A program made the translations under genes and the position numbers. The notes under the pieces are model-generated. The model was not told the DNA's origin, did no database searches, and saw only the letters and a program-made list of their open reading frames with translations. DNA of 64,000 bases from Nitrosomonas sp. (GTDB taxonomy: Bacteria; Pseudomonadota; Gammaproteobacteria; Burkholderiales; Nitrosomonadaceae). The stretch lies in the NCBI GenBank assembly GCA_019635215.1, contig JAHBZZ010000002.1, positions 248,001 through 312,000 of the forward strand, written 5' to 3'. This document shows, piece after piece, positions 1 to 10,005 of the stretch (position 1 is its first letter; each line of letters opens with the position of its first letter).

Positions 1-875
1 CAGTCAATTTCACCATAGAAGAACTGCATACACTTGTCGAACAGGTCAATATCGCCGGCTTCAATGTCGTCGAAGCATCCGGTCAGGCACAGCAGATTTC
101 GGCAAAGCTGCTGGAGGCTGCGCAACAACAGTCGTTGAAAATCAAAGAAACAACGCTAGCCATGGTCGGCATGGTCGAAGCGATAGGTAAGGTTTCCGAT
201 ACCGCCGGGAAATCCACCCGGGTTGCCCAACAATCGCTGGAAACCGCCGAAAAAGGCGGTATCGCGGTACGTCAGGCGATCACAGGCATGGAAGAAATCC
301 GCACACATATCCAGGATACTGCAAAAAGGATTAAACGGCTCGGGGAAAGCGCTCAGGAAATCAGTGAAATTGTCGCACTGGTTTCGGATATTACCGAACA
401 GACCAACGTACTTGCTTTAAATGCTGCGCTGCAAGCCTCCGCCGCCGGTGAAGCGGGACGCGGTTTCAATATCATTGCTCAGGATGTTCAACGGCTCGCA
501 GAACGATCCGCTGAAGCCAGCAAGCAAATCAGCCGGCTTATCCAGATGATTCAGAATGACACTTACGACGCCATCGCCGCCATGGAAAAAAGCACACTCG
601 GTGTGGCTAAAGGCACGCAACGGTCTCACGCTGCCGGCAAAGCGCTGGAAGAGATCGAATCGGTATCAAAGCAACTGGCACAGCACGTCACGAATATTTA
701 TGACACAACCCATGCGCAGACACAAGCTGCGAACACTGTCATTGAAAATATGGAGGAAATACTGCTGATTACACAGCAAACAACCGACGGAAGCCAGGAA
801 ACAACCACAGCAATCAGACAGATTACGGGATACGCTGCCGAGCTCCAATCCTCTGTATCCAGCTTTAAAGTTTAA
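1..875 (+). CDS. pilJ: PilJ-like methyl-accepting chemotaxis protein, C-terminal part (cut by window edge)
   Basis: The reading frame is open from base 3 back through the window edge, so only the last 290 residues are seen. They form a long, Ala/Gln/Glu-rich coiled coil typical of an MCP signalling domain. The hairpin tip reads EQTNVLALNAALQ and continues GEAGRGFNIIAQDVQRLAER, the form typical of PilJ receptors, which bind CheW and the histidine kinase at the hairpin tip. The missing N-terminus should hold transmembrane segments and the sensor domain. A TTG at 135 is in frame but is not a start, because coding continues upstream without a stop. The gene ends 42 bp before the ChpA-like kinase on the same strand, which supports a role in the Chp system controlling type IV pili. 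Family assignment is firm; the pilJ name rests on tip sequence plus context. Confidence 0.88.
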   Translation, partial: VNFTIEELHTLVEQVNIAGFNVVEASGQAQQISAKLLEAAQQQSLKIKETTLAMVGMVEAIGKVSDTAGKSTRVAQQSLETAEKGGIAVRQAITGMEEIRTHIQDTAKRIKRLGESAQEISEIVALVSDITEQTNVLALNAALQASAAGEAGRGFNIIAQDVQRLAERSAEASKQISRLIQMIQNDTYDAIAAMEKSTLGVAKGTQRSHAAGKALEEIESVSKQLAQHVTNIYDTTHAQTQAANTVIENMEEILLITQQTTDGSQETTTAIRQITGYAAELQSSVSSFKV

Positions 876-917
876 TTTATCATATCGCCCAATATCCGAT
901 TCTTATTCAACCGATCA

Positions 918-3900
918 ATGAATATGCCTACAAAACTCAATATTTCATCCATTGCCGGCGTCAAGGGAAACATCCATGAATTCTTCTCTTTAATTCAACA
1001 GAATCTGGATGCCTTCAGTCAGAATTTTGAGGATCTCTCGCATATCCATACATGCCGCGCATATATTCATCAGCTGAATGGCTTATTTGAAATGCTTGAG
1101 TTGAGAGACATTGCTATCGTAAACGGAAAGATCGAGCAACTGATCATCGCCATGATCGGAAAACAGGTCAATCCTGATGACGCTGTCATCAACATGATCA
1201 AACAATCCGCCAAAGCCACGCTTGACTACTTGGATGATCTCATTGATGGCGCTGAAGAAAATCCGCTGCACCTGTTTCCCGTTTATCGCAACCTGATGCT
1301 GACTCTGGGGCACGAACAGGCCTCTGTATATGATTTGTTCCATCCCGGTTTGATTGAGGCCCCTCCTCTGAGACCCGCACTTGCGCATCTCACAACCCAG
1401 CAGCACGAAACACGGGTCAAACAGACGCGCGCCGAATACCAATCCGGACTGGCGCAATGGCTGAAAAACACTTCCAGTTCAGCCGGGCTCAATCAAATGC
1501 ATCGTGCTATCGATCAAATCGGGCAATTACCCGGTTCTTCCGAACAGCGCACTTTTTGGTGGATTACAGGCGGTTTCCTGGAAAGCCTGTCGGTACAGCA
1601 ATCCGGCATAGATCTGACGCACCGGAAACTATGCGGCAAAATCGAAAAAATATTACGCCATTATGCCGAGCAGTTACCCCAGAATACGGCTCAGCTGACG
1701 CGTGAACTGCTCTATCAGATCGCCCGCCTGTCGAAGACAAACCGGGAAATCCGGCAAATCGCCGATATATGCAAGACCTACGCTTTACCGTCTTTTACGG
1801 AATCCGATGAAGCGGATCTGATCACCCAGGTTTCACCACGGGACTATCTGCAGGAAATCCAGAAAATCCTGGGCCGGATCAATGAAAACTGGCAGTCATT
1901 CTGCTCAGGCGAACAAACGGCACTGGATGTGTTTGTCAACGATATGGCGCAACTCGGTGAACCTGCATTACAAACACAAAGCAAGCCTCTGCAAAAACTG
2001 ATCGCGGCTATCAGCGACGCAACCCGAACGCTGCAAGCCAGACAAATCAGTCCGGCAGCAATGCAGGACAATGTGATCATGGAAATTGCAACCGCGCTGC
2101 TTCACCTTGAAAGTATTGTCGTCAACTTTAATAAACGGCAGGACAATCTAGCCGCACTCGTCGATACCATAGCCCATCGATTAAATGCCATTACAGCGGT
2201 GGATGAAGCATCAGAAAATATTCAGGATATACCAGCCATACCTACCTTCAGCACTACCGGAAATCCGGCACAAGCACAAGAAACACAATTGCAGGCGGTC
2301 ACAGAGATACTTGTCAATCTGCAACAAATCGAACATATTCTGGAGCATTTCTTTCAGGCACCTGACGACCAAACAGCGGTCTCCGCGCTATCTACGTTAA
2401 CACCGTTATTCAGTCAAATTTCGGGCGTTTTAACCATACTCGGCCTGGAGCGCCCTAATCATTTGCTAACGCTCTGCTATGACCTGGCCCATACATTCAT
2501 CGATCGGCATCAGCCTTTAAATCAGGCTGACCAGATTCTGCTTGTCGACGGGATCAGCAGCCTGAGTTTCTTTCTGGAAGCATTTAAGCACGATACGCCC
2601 GATTGCCTAAAGATAGTCGACCAGGAAATCGCTGTTTTTGAAAGCTCGGTAAAACAAAAAGGTACACAAGTTTCACCATGGATAACAGAAACAGAAATAC
2701 CGGCGATCACGTTTGACACAGGAATAAAGGATTCAATTGACAGCACAACCGGAACTGAAAACCATACCGAGTCCGTTGTTCATACCGATCATGCTTCAGA
2801 CAGCGAGTTACTGGACATTTTTCTGGAAGAGGCGAATGAAATTCTGGCTGAAATCGCTGAAGCCATACAACGCTGCCAGACAGACAATACGGATATCAAG
2901 TCACTCACCGGAATCCGACGCGGATTTCATACCCTCAAAGGCAGCAGCCGGATGATCAAACTGGAATTCTTCAGTGATGCAGCCTGGATGGTGGAACAAA
3001 CGTTGAACCAGTGGCTCAATGAAAAAAATCAGATCACTACTGCACTGACCGGTTTACTGGCGTATGCGCAAGAAATATTTGCGCAATGGTGCGGCAATCT
3101 GAAAAGCGCTGCACAATCGGAAATCGATACCCAGGGATTGCAAGCACGCATCAATGATTTAAATGCAGAAAATAGTGAAGAACCATTATCAACTATACGT
3201 GATGAAAACGCACTGGATGCACTGCAAACGGCGGTTACAATTGGCGACATTTCCATCGAACCGGATCTTTTTGAAATATTTGTCCAAGAATCAAAACAAC
3301 ACCTGGCAATGCTCAAAAATGAATTGGACGCATTGCTTAAAACGCATCCGGCAACCATCAGCAATGCTTTCACGCTGGCCGTGCACACGCTGGCCAGTAC
3401 TTCAAACGCACTGACACTGACTTTTATCGCGCAACTGTGCAGTACACTGGAGGAATGGCTAGCGCGATTACAGGCGAATCAGGCTCAATTGAAAGAACCG
3501 GACATGCAGTTGATACAGAATTGTATCCAGCAACTGGATGAATTACTGCAGAAAGTTTACTTACGGCAATTTCCCGACGAAATCGATTTACAACTCAGCC
3601 AGTTTCTGGTTCTGGAAATTCAAAAACACCTGTCTGAAAAAGAAAAATCGACACCAGAGCCGGTGATTCACACGCAAGAGCCGATTGATCTGAATGAATA
3701 CCGGTTAAAGAAAATACCTGCCTATATTCAATCTGCACAACCTGAAGCGCCCGAACACAGCAGGAATGATACAACCGACGACACCACCGGAAATATCAGT
3801 ACCGAGCTGCTGCACGTTTTTCTGGAAGAAGCTGGGGACACCATCCCGAAAATCAGCGAAAAAATACGCGCCTGGCGCATTCTGCCGCAAAATGATGAAA

Positions 3901-6116
3901 TCCGGATCAGCCTGCTCAGGTTGCTGCACACACTCAAAGGCAGCGCCAATATGATAGGCGCGGAACAACTGGGCGAATTGATTCATGCCATGGAAAGTGA
4001 AATCGAAGAAGCATTCAATCAACCGGTGGTTTCCAGTTATGCCATCGATAAGATTGAATATGAATTCGATCAGCTGTGCGAAAAAATTGAATCGCTACAG
4101 GGTGGCGTATATAAGATCAACACGCTCAAGGAAGAAACAGTACCTAAAGACGATACTTATCCTGTGGAAATACAGGCTGTCCCCGAGAAAGAAGCATCAG
4201 CCACACCGTCAGCCTCTGTATCCGATCTTGTTGACACAATCCTGACAACTTTACAGGAGCCTGCTACACAACTCAGCGGTGCGTTACGCGTTAACGCCGA
4301 TATGATCGACCGGCTGGTGAACGATTCTGGCGAAGTCAACATTATCCGGTCCAAAATTGAAACACAGCTCAACAATTTCAAACAATCCCTGCTGGATCTC
4401 AGTGAAAGTATTGATCGATTGCATAATCAGTTACGCGAAATCGAGATCCAGGCTGAAACACAAATGCAATCACAAATTGCGCAGCAACAAAACCATGACC
4501 AATCTTTTGATCCGCTGGAATTCGATCGCTTCACACGTTTCCAGGAATTAACACGTTTGATGGCCGAAAGTGTCGACGATGTCATGACAGTTCAAAAAAA
4601 TCTCGCCAGCGCCCATAGCGCCGCTGTTGAAGGGATTTCACAGCAAGCGGTCATCGCACGGCAACTGCAGCAGGAATTGGTGCGCATACGCACAATACCC
4701 TTCGGCAGCAGCGCAGAGCGTTACTACCGCATAGCCCGGAAAACAGCCGGTGAGCTTGAGAAAAAAGTCAATCTGACGATTCAGGGAGAAGATGTCGAAA
4801 TTGATCGGGGTGTCCTGGAGAAAGTCAGTATTTCACTCGAACATATTCTACGGAATGCCATTGTGCACGGCATCGAGAAACCCGCCCGCCGCATCGAATC
4901 CGGAAAACCGGAAACCGGCCAAATCACCATAAATCTGCATCGGGAAGGCAATGAAGTCATAATTTCCGTCAGTGATGACGGCGTCGGACTGGATTTAAGA
5001 AAGATACGTCAGAAAGCCATTCAATTGGGATTGATCAAGGAAAACGAACCGTTGGATGACGAACAAATAGCCGCACTGATCTTTCTGCCCGGCCTGACAA
5101 CACATGCGCAAATCACAGGAACCGCAGGACGCGGCATGGGCATGGATATCGTGCATAATGATATTTCCGCCCTGGGTGGCCAGATCACTATCGATTCACA
5201 TCAAAACAATGGCACTGTATTTCACATCCGCCTGCCTTTAACCTTAGCCGTTGCCCAGACATTAATGATTTCCGCCGGCAATCAGATCTTTGCCATACCC
5301 GCGCAAAACATTATGCATATCCATGAACTGGATTGGGATGCATTGCAAGCCGCGTATCAGGACCATCAGATTGATTTTGATGGCCATACTTATCCCTTGA
5401 CACACTTATCGTTTTTGCTGGATCAAACTGACCTGCATTTTGAACCCAAAAAACATAACCCTGTTCTCTTACTACAAAGGGGCAATACATACCTTGCCGT
5501 TCAGGTGGATGCGTTAATGGGCAATCAAGAAGTGGTCGTTAAAAACACCGGACCGCAAATCTCGCAGGCACCCGGCGTCGAAGGTGCAACCCTAAGTGGC
5601 GAAGGCCTGCCTGTTTTAATACTGAATCCCATTAAGCTACTGCAACGCGCGGATGCACAAAAAGTGCTGAATACACCATTCGCAGAATTAAGGGAACGGT
5701 CTGCGAAAAAAGAAGATGTTTCAACAATTGTCCTTGTGGTTGACGATTCTCTGACAGTGCGTAAAGTAACCAGCCGTTTACTGGAACGCGAAGGCTACAG
5801 CGTATTAATCGCAAAAAATGGTCTGGAAGCAACCGAGATAATGACACGCAGTAAACCCGATATCATACTGGCCGATCTCGAAATGCCCAAGATGAATGGC
5901 TTCGAGCTGATCGAAAAAATACGCAACACACCGGATACCGCCGCTATACCCATCATCGTCATATCATCGCGTACCGCAGAAAAGCACCGCGAACTGGCCG
6001 GACAACTGGGGGCCAATGCTTTTATCGGCAAACCTTACAAGGAAGAGGAACTGCTCGAACGTATCAAACATTATCTACATACCACGAACACATCTTCACT
6101 GCCCGCGCATAAATAA
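918..6116 (+). CDS. chpA: ChpA/PilL-type hybrid chemotaxis histidine kinase with Hpt, CheW-like and receiver domains
   Basis: A 1732-residue CheA-family kinase of the type IV pilus chemosensory system. After an alpha-helical N-terminal region of about 600 residues come histidine phosphotransfer domains: one with the HTLKGS motif at H671, a degenerate one around H823 that reads HTLAST, and another with HTLKGS at H1004. A dimerisation/linker region follows at about 1110-1260. Then comes the ATPase domain, with the N box at N1313 in LRNAIVHGIE and the G2 box GRGMGMD at 1404-1410. A CheW-like domain spans about 1440-1590 and a receiver domain about 1605-1725, with phospho-acceptor D1653 in ADLEMPKMNG. 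Pseudomonas ChpA is longer, with more Hpt/Spt/Tpt domains, so this is a compact form. It phosphorylates pilus response regulators, none of which lie in the window. The start has no strong ribosome-binding site; ATG at 924 is an alternative. Its last 21 bp overlap the end of convergent mutL. Confidence 0.9.
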   Translation: MNMPTKLNISSIAGVKGNIHEFFSLIQQNLDAFSQNFEDLSHIHTCRAYIHQLNGLFEMLELRDIAIVNGKIEQLIIAMIGKQVNPDDAVINMIKQSAKATLDYLDDLIDGAEENPLHLFPVYRNLMLTLGHEQASVYDLFHPGLIEAPPLRPALAHLTTQQHETRVKQTRAEYQSGLAQWLKNTSSSAGLNQMHRAIDQIGQLPGSSEQRTFWWITGGFLESLSVQQSGIDLTHRKLCGKIEKILRHYAEQLPQNTAQLTRELLYQIARLSKTNREIRQIADICKTYALPSFTESDEADLITQVSPRDYLQEIQKILGRINENWQSFCSGEQTALDVFVNDMAQLGEPALQTQSKPLQKLIAAISDATRTLQARQISPAAMQDNVIMEIATALLHLESIVVNFNKRQDNLAALVDTIAHRLNAITAVDEASENIQDIPAIPTFSTTGNPAQAQETQLQAVTEILVNLQQIEHILEHFFQAPDDQTAVSALSTLTPLFSQISGVLTILGLERPNHLLTLCYDLAHTFIDRHQPLNQADQILLVDGISSLSFFLEAFKHDTPDCLKIVDQEIAVFESSVKQKGTQVSPWITETEIPAITFDTGIKDSIDSTTGTENHTESVVHTDHASDSELLDIFLEEANEILAEIAEAIQRCQTDNTDIKSLTGIRRGFHTLKGSSRMIKLEFFSDAAWMVEQTLNQWLNEKNQITTALTGLLAYAQEIFAQWCGNLKSAAQSEIDTQGLQARINDLNAENSEEPLSTIRDENALDALQTAVTIGDISIEPDLFEIFVQESKQHLAMLKNELDALLKTHPATISNAFTLAVHTLASTSNALTLTFIAQLCSTLEEWLARLQANQAQLKEPDMQLIQNCIQQLDELLQKVYLRQFPDEIDLQLSQFLVLEIQKHLSEKEKSTPEPVIHTQEPIDLNEYRLKKIPAYIQSAQPEAPEHSRNDTTDDTTGNISTELLHVFLEEAGDTIPKISEKIRAWRILPQNDEIRISLLRLLHTLKGSANMIGAEQLGELIHAMESEIEEAFNQPVVSSYAIDKIEYEFDQLCEKIESLQGGVYKINTLKEETVPKDDTYPVEIQAVPEKEASATPSASVSDLVDTILTTLQEPATQLSGALRVNADMIDRLVNDSGEVNIIRSKIETQLNNFKQSLLDLSESIDRLHNQLREIEIQAETQMQSQIAQQQNHDQSFDPLEFDRFTRFQELTRLMAESVDDVMTVQKNLASAHSAAVEGISQQAVIARQLQQELVRIRTIPFGSSAERYYRIARKTAGELEKKVNLTIQGEDVEIDRGVLEKVSISLEHILRNAIVHGIEKPARRIESGKPETGQITINLHREGNEVIISVSDDGVGLDLRKIRQKAIQLGLIKENEPLDDEQIAALIFLPGLTTHAQITGTAGRGMGMDIVHNDISALGGQITIDSHQNNGTVFHIRLPLTLAVAQTLMISAGNQIFAIPAQNIMHIHELDWDALQAAYQDHQIDFDGHTYPLTHLSFLLDQTDLHFEPKKHNPVLLLQRGNTYLAVQVDALMGNQEVVVKNTGPQISQAPGVEGATLSGEGLPVLILNPIKLLQRADAQKVLNTPFAELRERSAKKEDVSTIVLVVDDSLTVRKVTSRLLEREGYSVLIAKNGLEATEIMTRSKPDIILADLEMPKMNGFELIEKIRNTPDTAAIPIIVISSRTAEKHRELAGQLGANAFIGKPYKEEELLERIKHYLHTTNTSSLPAHK

Positions 6117-7946
6117 TTTATCCAGATTATCCATATTCATTTCGAACCAGGTAGGCCGGCCATGATTACATTGACCGGCACGTTCCGTGATTTCCATCTC
6201 ACGCAACAGAGCGTTCATTTCCGGAATCGTCAAATTGCGGTTGGCACGAACTACACCATGGCAGGCCATTGTTGCCAGTATTTCGTTGCGTTTGGCAGTC
6301 AATATCTGACTCGCGCCAAATTCCTGCATTTCTCGTAACACATCCTGTATCAGTTTTACAATATCGGCCTGATCGAGTATCGCTGGTACGGCACGAATCG
6401 CCAGTGTTGTTGGTGAAAGCACAGCAAGTTCGAAGCCGAACTGCCTGAACATATCGGGATTCTCTTCTACAAAGACAACATCCGTCCGGTCTGTATTCAA
6501 TATCAGCGGAGTCAGTAATTGCTGCGCTGCACCGGACTGATGCTGCGCGGCTGCTTTCAATTTTTCATACATAATACGTTCATGCGCCGCATGCATATCC
6601 ACAATAACCAGGCCGTTAGCATTCTGCGCCAGAATATAAACACCATGCAGTTGCCCCAGGGCAAAACCCAGCGGTGGAACAGGCTGTTTCTGCTTTTCTG
6701 CCAAGGCCATAGCCAATACATCTTCAACCTGCGCCCGCAAATGCGTATTCTGCTCAACAGCCAATACCGCATTTTTTTCGGATTCTGGCTGGAAAGTATC
6801 GGTAGGTGTGTTTCCCCGTGTGAAATTCGCATCATCTTCAGTCGTAAACAATTGCTGATAAAAACCCATCGACTGTGCAATTTTTCCGGGTTTCTCAGGT
6901 TGATGTCTGGCGTATTGCGGGACCGGTCTGACAACATTCAGATCAACCTGTGCGGCTTTCGAAGAAGCAGCCAATGATTTGTTAATGACGTGAAAAATGA
7001 ATTGATGCAACGCGCGTGAATCACGAAAACGGATTTCCATTTTTGCCGGATGAACATTGACATCAAAATCAGCTGGATTCATTTCCAAAAACAGGACAAA
7101 CCCCGGATAACGATCCAGATGCAAAACATCACGGTACGCTTCCCGTATTGCATGTGTTATCAACTTGTCACGAACAAAACGATTATTCACAAAAAAATAC
7201 TGCATATCCCGCGATGCACGGGAATATGCCGGCAAAGCAACGACGCCACTCAGTTTGATTCCAGCCGTCTGTTCGTTGACCAATGCAACCGATTGCATAA
7301 ATTCACTGCCCAGCACAGCTTCGATGCGTTCAAAAGAATCTGCACTACGAAAATGATGACGCACTTTTTCATTATGCTGTAATAAAAACTCGATTCCAGG
7401 TTGCACCAACGCCATGCGTTTGAATACTTCCTCGCAATGCGCATATTCAGTGGCTTCTGTTTTCAAAAACTTCCGTCTTGCCGGAATATTGGCATAAAGA
7501 TCGCGCGCATCCACCACTGTTCCTGGCGTTAATGAGGCCGGCTGGGGCTGACCCATCAATTTGCCGTCAACATGTACTTGCCAGGCATGATCCTGATCTG
7601 CTTTCCGGCTCGTCAAAGTCAGCGATGAAATGGCTGAAATACTGGCCAGTGCTTCACCGCGGAAACCCAGGCTGGTAATCTGCTGAAGATCTTCAAGTGA
7701 ACTGATCTTGCTCGTGCTATGCCGTGTTAAGGCAGGCACCAAATCTTCCTTAGCCATACCACTACCATTATCTGCGATGCGCAACTGCCTGATTCCGCCG
7801 TTCAAAAGCTGCACACTGATTTTTGTTGCCTCTGCGTCGATACTGTTCTCGAGAATTTCCTTGAGCGCTGACGCAGGACGCTCTACCACTTCCCCCGCTG
7901 CAATCTGGTTGATTAATAATTCAGGCAAAGGCTTTATAGTCGCCAT
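6096..7946 (-). CDS. mutL: DNA mismatch repair protein MutL
   Basis: A 616-residue GHKL ATPase that couples MutS mismatch recognition to downstream repair. ATPase motifs are at the N-terminus: KEILENSIDA (29-38), DNGSGM (59-64) and GFRGEAL (94-100). The C-terminal domain carries metal-site motifs of the endonuclease-active MutL class: DMHAAHERIMYE near residue 450, fitting D-x-H-A-x2-E-x4-E, an ACHGVVRANR segment, and CNHGRPT near 592. This suggests the protein nicks DNA itself, as expected where MutH is absent. The frame extends to a TTG at 7958, but ATG at 7946 gives the usual family N-terminus MATIKPLPELLINQIAAGEV. The 3' end overlaps the end of chpA by 21 bp on the opposite strand. The gene is divergent from rpiA. 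Confidence 0.96.
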   Translation of the reverse strand: MATIKPLPELLINQIAAGEVVERPASALKEILENSIDAEATKISVQLLNGGIRQLRIADNGSGMAKEDLVPALTRHSTSKISSLEDLQQITSLGFRGEALASISAISSLTLTSRKADQDHAWQVHVDGKLMGQPQPASLTPGTVVDARDLYANIPARRKFLKTEATEYAHCEEVFKRMALVQPGIEFLLQHNEKVRHHFRSADSFERIEAVLGSEFMQSVALVNEQTAGIKLSGVVALPAYSRASRDMQYFFVNNRFVRDKLITHAIREAYRDVLHLDRYPGFVLFLEMNPADFDVNVHPAKMEIRFRDSRALHQFIFHVINKSLAASSKAAQVDLNVVRPVPQYARHQPEKPGKIAQSMGFYQQLFTTEDDANFTRGNTPTDTFQPESEKNAVLAVEQNTHLRAQVEDVLAMALAEKQKQPVPPLGFALGQLHGVYILAQNANGLVIVDMHAAHERIMYEKLKAAAQHQSGAAQQLLTPLILNTDRTDVVFVEENPDMFRQFGFELAVLSPTTLAIRAVPAILDQADIVKLIQDVLREMQEFGASQILTAKRNEILATMACHGVVRANRNLTIPEMNALLREMEITERAGQCNHGRPTWFEMNMDNLDKLFMRGQ

Positions 7947-8025
7947 AAAATTGTACAATTACAAAACATAAACATTATAATGATTCAAGCATATTATTTT
8001 AATTTTAGTTAGTAACTATAAACAA
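7947..8025. promoter_or_regulatory. Short AT-rich divergent intergenic region between mutL and rpiA
   Basis: This 79-bp gap must hold the starts for both mutL and rpiA. It contains a consensus -10 box TATAAT at 7976-7981 on the plus strand, with a weak TTGTAC at 7951-7956 (19-bp spacing) as the only -35-like sequence. It also contains a perfect 10-bp palindrome ATTGTACAAT at 7950-7959 just upstream of the mutL ATG. The -10 is a reasonable rpiA promoter candidate; the palindrome could be chance in AT-rich DNA. Confidence 0.4.
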
Positions 8026-8685
8026 ATGACACAAGACGAACAAAAAAAGGCCGTTGCCACTGCCGCTATTGAACATGTTCCCATAGGCCGTATTATAGGC
8101 ATCGGGACAGGGTCAACCGCAAACTACTTCATTGATGAACTGGCCAAGATTAAACATAAAATTGATGGCGCTGTTGCCAGTTCGGACGCCACTGCGAAAC
8201 GACTGAAATCACATGACATAGAAGTTATTGATCTCAATGAGATTGATGACCTATCTGTTTATGTCGATGGCGCCGATGAAATCACCCAGCATTTGCACAT
8301 GATCAAAGGCGGCGGCGGCGCACTCACTCGGGAAAAAATTGTGGCTGCCGTTGCAAAGAAATTTATCTGTATCACAGATCAAACCAAACTTGTCAATGTA
8401 CTGGGCAATTTTCCGCTACCCATTGAAGTGATCCCAATGGCACGTAGCTATGTAGCTCGCGAAATTACAGCGCTGGGTGGTCAACCTGCTTTGCGGCAAG
8501 GTTTCATAACCGATAATGGCAATATCATTCTGGATGTTCATGGCTTAAAAATTTCAAATCCTGTTGAATTGGAAACGACGCTGAATCAAATTACAGGTGT
8601 TGTTACCAATGGCCTTTTTGCACGACGTGCTGCAGATATTCTGCTGTTAGGTACCGATCAAGGTGTAAAAACCATTTCGCACTAG
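8026..8685 (+). CDS. rpiA: Ribose-5-phosphate isomerase A
   Basis: A 219-residue enzyme of the RpiA family, interconverting ribose 5-phosphate and ribulose 5-phosphate in the pentose phosphate pathway and, in autotrophs, the Calvin cycle. Family motifs are clear: [12 protein letters not shown] near residue 27 (phosphate loop), [18 protein letters not shown] near residue 84 with the active-site acidic residues, and [14 protein letters not shown]. Length matches the family. The ATG at 8026 has no clear Shine-Dalgarno sequence but fits the family N-terminus, and there are stops upstream. phoU follows 67 bp downstream on the same strand and may share its transcript. Confidence 0.96.
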   Translation: MTQDEQKKAVATAAIEHVPIGRIIGIGTGSTANYFIDELAKIKHKIDGAVASSDATAKRLKSHDIEVIDLNEIDDLSVYVDGADEITQHLHMIKGGGGALTREKIVAAVAKKFICITDQTKLVNVLGNFPLPIEVIPMARSYVAREITALGGQPALRQGFITDNGNIILDVHGLKISNPVELETTLNQITGVVTNGLFARRAADILLLGTDQGVKTISH

Positions 8686-8752
8686 AATTGAATTGCTAAC
8701 ATAAACATAGGCTTCTTTATCTATTCTCGCATTTGAAAAACTAAGACTTACC

Positions 8753-9460
8753 ATGGCAAACAAAGAACATATTTCCAAGCAGTTTGATGCTGATCTCGAA
8801 GAAGCGCGCACACGTGTTTTACAAATGGGCGGTTTTGTTGAAGAACAAATTGAACGCGCCATGGAAGCACTGACTACTGGAAACGAAGAGCTGATCGATC
8901 AGGTCATCGAGTATGACCATCGCGTCAATGCCATGGAAGTCGCCATTGATGAAATCTGCAGTCAAATCATTGTTCGCAGACAACCCACTGCGAGTGATTT
9001 ACGTATGATTGTCATGATCATCAAAACCATTACCGATCTTGAACGAATTGGGGATGAAGCACAAAAAATTGCACGCATGGCAAGATTAATTTATTCAACC
9101 GATCGCCTGCAAACACCGCGTTTTACTGAAATCAAACATGTTGCCAGCATCGCCATGGACATGGTCAAAAAAGCACTCGACTCCTTCGCCAGACTCGATC
9201 CCAATTCTGCTGCGCAAATCGTGCGCCAAGATGAATTCGTCGACGAAGAATTCAGATCCATTATGCGGCAATTGATTACATTCATGATGGAAGATCCACG
9301 CAAAATATCCACTTCTCTGGAAATCCTGTTCGTTGCCAAGGCAATCGAACGTATCGGGGATCATGCAAAAAACATGTCGGAATATGTGGTCTACATGGTT
9401 AAAGGAAAAGATGTAAGACATGTCACCGCTGAAGAAATAGAGCGAAAAATAAGGGAATAG
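8753..9460 (+). CDS. phoU: PhoU phosphate-signalling regulator
   Basis: A 235-residue all-helical protein with two PhoU three-helix-bundle repeats. The first has the segment DLERIGDEAQKIARMA near residues 100-115, and the second repeats it as AIERIGDHAKNMSEYVVY near 200-217; these E/D-rich metal-binding segments are the PhoU hallmark. PhoU represses the PhoR/PhoB response and restrains the PstSCAB phosphate transporter. Here it stands apart from any pst or phoBR gene, following rpiA, which is unlike the usual pstSCAB-phoU order. It ends 42 bp before the end of the convergent pilin gene. Identification is firm; the regulatory role is from family knowledge. Confidence 0.95.
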   Translation: MANKEHISKQFDADLEEARTRVLQMGGFVEEQIERAMEALTTGNEELIDQVIEYDHRVNAMEVAIDEICSQIIVRRQPTASDLRMIVMIIKTITDLERIGDEAQKIARMARLIYSTDRLQTPRFTEIKHVASIAMDMVKKALDSFARLDPNSAAQIVRQDEFVDEEFRSIMRQLITFMMEDPRKISTSLEILFVAKAIERIGDHAKNMSEYVVYMVKGKDVRHVTAEEIERKIRE

Positions 9461-9502
9461 TTGTATGCATTCCGATGAATACTGTCTGTTTCATGACATC
9501 AT

Positions 9503-9949
9503 CTATCGGTTCCAGCATTCTGTAACGTTCCCTCCAGCGCCCTGAACGCCTGTATTCGTCAATGTCAGCGTTCCACACGTATCATCCACCATTATCCCTC
9601 CCGCAGCCGGTATTGCTTGCAGCGTAAATGAATTAGCAACCGCTTGGAGCAATACAGTGTACTGGGTCGTGCCGTTCCTTGGTGATTGTGTTATCGGAAG
9701 GGCAACCGCATCCCCGGCTATATTCTGATCATACCGATTATTTTCGGTATAAAACTGCTCCATAAATTGCGCATTCTCATAAAGTGTGGCTTTCGCAGCC
9801 GCGCGATGGGATTGTCTGACGTAATTCTGATAAGCCGGCAGTGCAATTGATGCAATAATTCCAACAATTGCAACGGCAATCATCAATTCAATCAGCGTAA
9901 AACCAGACGCTCTGTTGAACTTAATATTTTCTTTCATAACGAAATGCAT
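9503..9949 (-). CDS. pilE: Type IV pilin-like protein (PilE family), last gene of the minor pilin operon
   Basis: A 148-residue prepilin with the cleavage motif [11 protein letters not shown]; the leader is 17 residues from the chosen start. A hydrophobic helix [17 protein letters not shown] follows, then a globular domain with a late cysteine pair (DDTCGTL and TECWNR) that could form the usual pilin disulfide loop. The frame continues upstream to an ATG at 10009 overlapping the pilY1 stop, but that would give a 37-residue leader. The ATG at 9949 has a purine-rich AGAAGAG about 10 bases upstream and is preferred; ATG at 9937 is also possible. Position after pilY1 matches the minor pilin pilE of FimT-PilVWXY1E operons. 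It is probably processed by PilD and packed at the pilus tip. Confidence 0.87.
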   Translation of the reverse strand: MHFVMKENIKFNRASGFTLIELMIAVAIVGIIASIALPAYQNYVRQSHRAAAKATLYENAQFMEQFYTENNRYDQNIAGDAVALPITQSPRNGTTQYTVLLQAVANSFTLQAIPAAGGIMVDDTCGTLTLTNTGVQGAGGNVTECWNR

Positions 9950-10005
9950 CACGATATTTCTCTTCTCACACTTAATTTGAGCGACAGCATATTGTTTTAC
10001 GTTCA

